From: Sulfurovum sp. TSL6
Lineage (GTDB): Bacteria > Campylobacterota > Campylobacteria > Campylobacterales > Sulfurovaceae
NCBI RefSeq assembly: GCF_019972115.1
Contig: NZ_BPFJ01000003.1
Coordinates: forward strand, 124,001 to 188,000
Length of the DNA: 64,000 nt
Direction of reading: 5' to 3'
Below, in pieces: positions 63,178 to 64,000 of this stretch. A program made the position numbers and the translations under genes. The notes below the pieces were generated by a model, which saw nothing but the letters and a program-made list of their open reading frames with translations, made no database searches and was not told the origin of the DNA. The stretch's first letter is position 1; the number at the start of each line of letters is the position of its first letter.

Positions 63178-63495
63178 ATGGCAAAATATGTAGATTTAAC
63201 AAATGAAAACTTTGATGCGACTATCGCTGAAGGCGTAACAATGGTAGACTTTTGGGCTCCATGGTGTGGACCTTGTAGAATGATCGCTCCAGTGATCGAA
63301 GAGCTTGCAGAAGATTTTGAGGGGAAAGCAACTATCTGTAAAGTCAATACAGATGAGCAGCAAGATATCGCAGTAAAATACGGTATCAGATCTATCCCAG
63401 CAATTCTTTTCTTTAAAGACGGTGAGTTGGTAGACCAAATGGTAGGTGCAGCTTCTAAAGACGCATTTGCTGAAAAAATCAACGCACAACTGTAA
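63178..63495 (+). CDS. trxA: Thioredoxin
   Basis: 105 residues, full length. The redox pair is Cys30 and Cys33 in APWCGPC, with GIRSIPAILFFKDGE giving the cis-proline. It is cytoplasmic and reduces disulphides with TrxB, the next gene. Confidence 0.98.
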   Translation: MAKYVDLTNENFDATIAEGVTMVDFWAPWCGPCRMIAPVIEELAEDFEGKATICKVNTDEQQDIAVKYGIRSIPAILFFKDGELVDQMVGAASKDAFAEKINAQL

Positions 63496-63503
63496 GTTAT
63501 GCC

Positions 63504-63532
63504 TATAAGAGGGGGGGAATCTCCCTCTTATA
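63504..63532 (+). terminator. Terminator after trxA
   Basis: TATAAGAGGG and CCCTCTTATA pair around GGGGAATCT, eight bases after the stop, followed by T-rich sequence. Confidence 0.75.
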
Positions 63533-63596
63533 AAACTTCTTTCATATCTATATTTAGATAAAATCTTCTAAAATTTTTAACCAAGTATTTTCATTG

Positions 63597-63602
63597 TATA
63601 AT
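63597..63602 (+). promoter_or_regulatory. -10 box of trxB
   Basis: TGTATAAT, 44 bases before the trxB ATG, after the trxA terminator. Confidence 0.5.
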
Positions 63603-63646
63603 AGGCAGTATTTGATTAAGTATTTTACTTTTTTCAAGGATTCAAA

Positions 63647-64000
63647 ATGTTAGATTGCGCGATCATTGGTGGAGGCCCGGCTGGTCTTACAGCAGGATTA
63701 TATACCACACGTGGTGGGCTTAAAAATGTTACACTGTTTGAGACGGGTATGCCTGGCGGGCAGATCACACAGAGTTCTGAGATAGAGAACTATCCTGGAT
63801 TTTTCGAACATGATAAAACAGGTATGGATTTTATGGACACGTGGCAAAAGCAGTGTTTTCACTTTGGTCTTAAACATGAGATGAAAAAAGTAGAAAGTGT
63901 AGCAAAAACAGGTGAACACTTTACCATTACACTTGAAGGTGGAGAGACAGTGGAGGCGATGACTGTGATCGTTTGTACAGGTTCTACACCTAAAAGGGCT
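63647..64000 (+). CDS. trxB: Thioredoxin reductase (partial, 3' end outside window)
   Basis: 118 codons from the ATG at 63647, behind AAGGA, remain open at the right edge. The FAD motif is [20 protein letters not shown], followed by [18 protein letters not shown]. It transfers electrons from NADPH to thioredoxin. The redox cysteine pair lies beyond the edge. Confidence 0.95.
   Translation, partial: MLDCAIIGGGPAGLTAGLYTTRGGLKNVTLFETGMPGGQITQSSEIENYPGFFEHDKTGMDFMDTWQKQCFHFGLKHEMKKVESVAKTGEHFTITLEGGETVEAMTVIVCTGSTPKRA

Overview
The window reads as part of the chromosome of a marine, chemolithoautotrophic campylobacterotan (epsilonproteobacterium) close to Sulfurovum. This is inferred from recalled protein families and gene order, not from a search. 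The signs are a CiaB-family protein, a two-haem cytochrome c1 in a petABC operon, ccoNOQP followed by a DUF4006 gene, DUF507, the short Campylobacter-type AddAB, and a block rsmE-rpmE-rsmI-rlmB-x-aminotransferase-hom-yraN-trxA-trxB that matches Campylobacter order as I remember it. Genes are tightly packed with many 1-14 base overlaps. The usual promoter -10 box is TATAAT or TAGAAT, often after GG or GC. I saw no rRNA, tRNA, IS element, CRISPR array or replication origin.

Layout. 1-9.9 kb: partial YajR-like MFS exporter (minus), rdgB, ciaB-like gene, class V aminotransferase, hisZ-like gene, purA, DUF507, carA, ddl. 10-21.8 kb: respiratory block. A SCO protein and a caa3-type (A2 family) cytochrome oxidase with haem O synthase are followed by two uncharacterised genes, then cbb3 oxidase ccoNOQP with four accessory membrane genes including a 33-residue protein and FixH. 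21.9-27 kb: addB-addA recombination nuclease. 27-28 kb: rplM-rpsI, followed by three tandem hairpins. 28-34.9 kb: oligopeptide-type ABC transporter and a phosphoglycolate-phosphatase-like HAD. 34.9-39.1 kb: luxS, mnmD-like methyltransferase, and on the minus strand cupin and ribE, then mnmG. 39.3-42 kb: petABC (bc1 complex). 42-46.9 kb: moaA-queE-queD, an Ala/Pro-rich secreted protein, a lipoprotein cytochrome c, and moeA (minus). 46.9-54.7 kb: membrane protein, rsmE, DUF4395, rpmE with a structured leader, rsmI, rlmB, a membrane protein, aminotransferase, hom, yajQ. 54.8-61.6 kb: accessory island. 61.9-64 kb: yraN, PhyH oxygenase, trxA, partial trxB.

How they fit together. Electrons reach the bc1 complex (petABC) and pass through c-type cytochromes, possibly including the lipoprotein cytochrome at 45 kb, to two oxidases of different class, caa3 and cbb3. 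Molybdenum cofactor genes (moaA, moeA) would serve enzymes such as the formate-dehydrogenase-like protein of the island.

The accessory island between hom/yajQ and yraN is the most unusual part. It holds a small Cys/His-rich protein, an OFA-family MFS transporter divergent from a stand-alone formate-dehydrogenase-like alpha subunit, a VOC protein, a secreted protein that looks like a SoxZ-SoxY fusion with an altered C-terminal cysteine arm, and two uncharacterised small proteins. Its later intergenic gaps carry four copies of a 31-base palindrome. Two of its promoter regions share an identically spaced palindrome and extended -10 box; related palindromes lie upstream of the cbb3 and bc1 operons.
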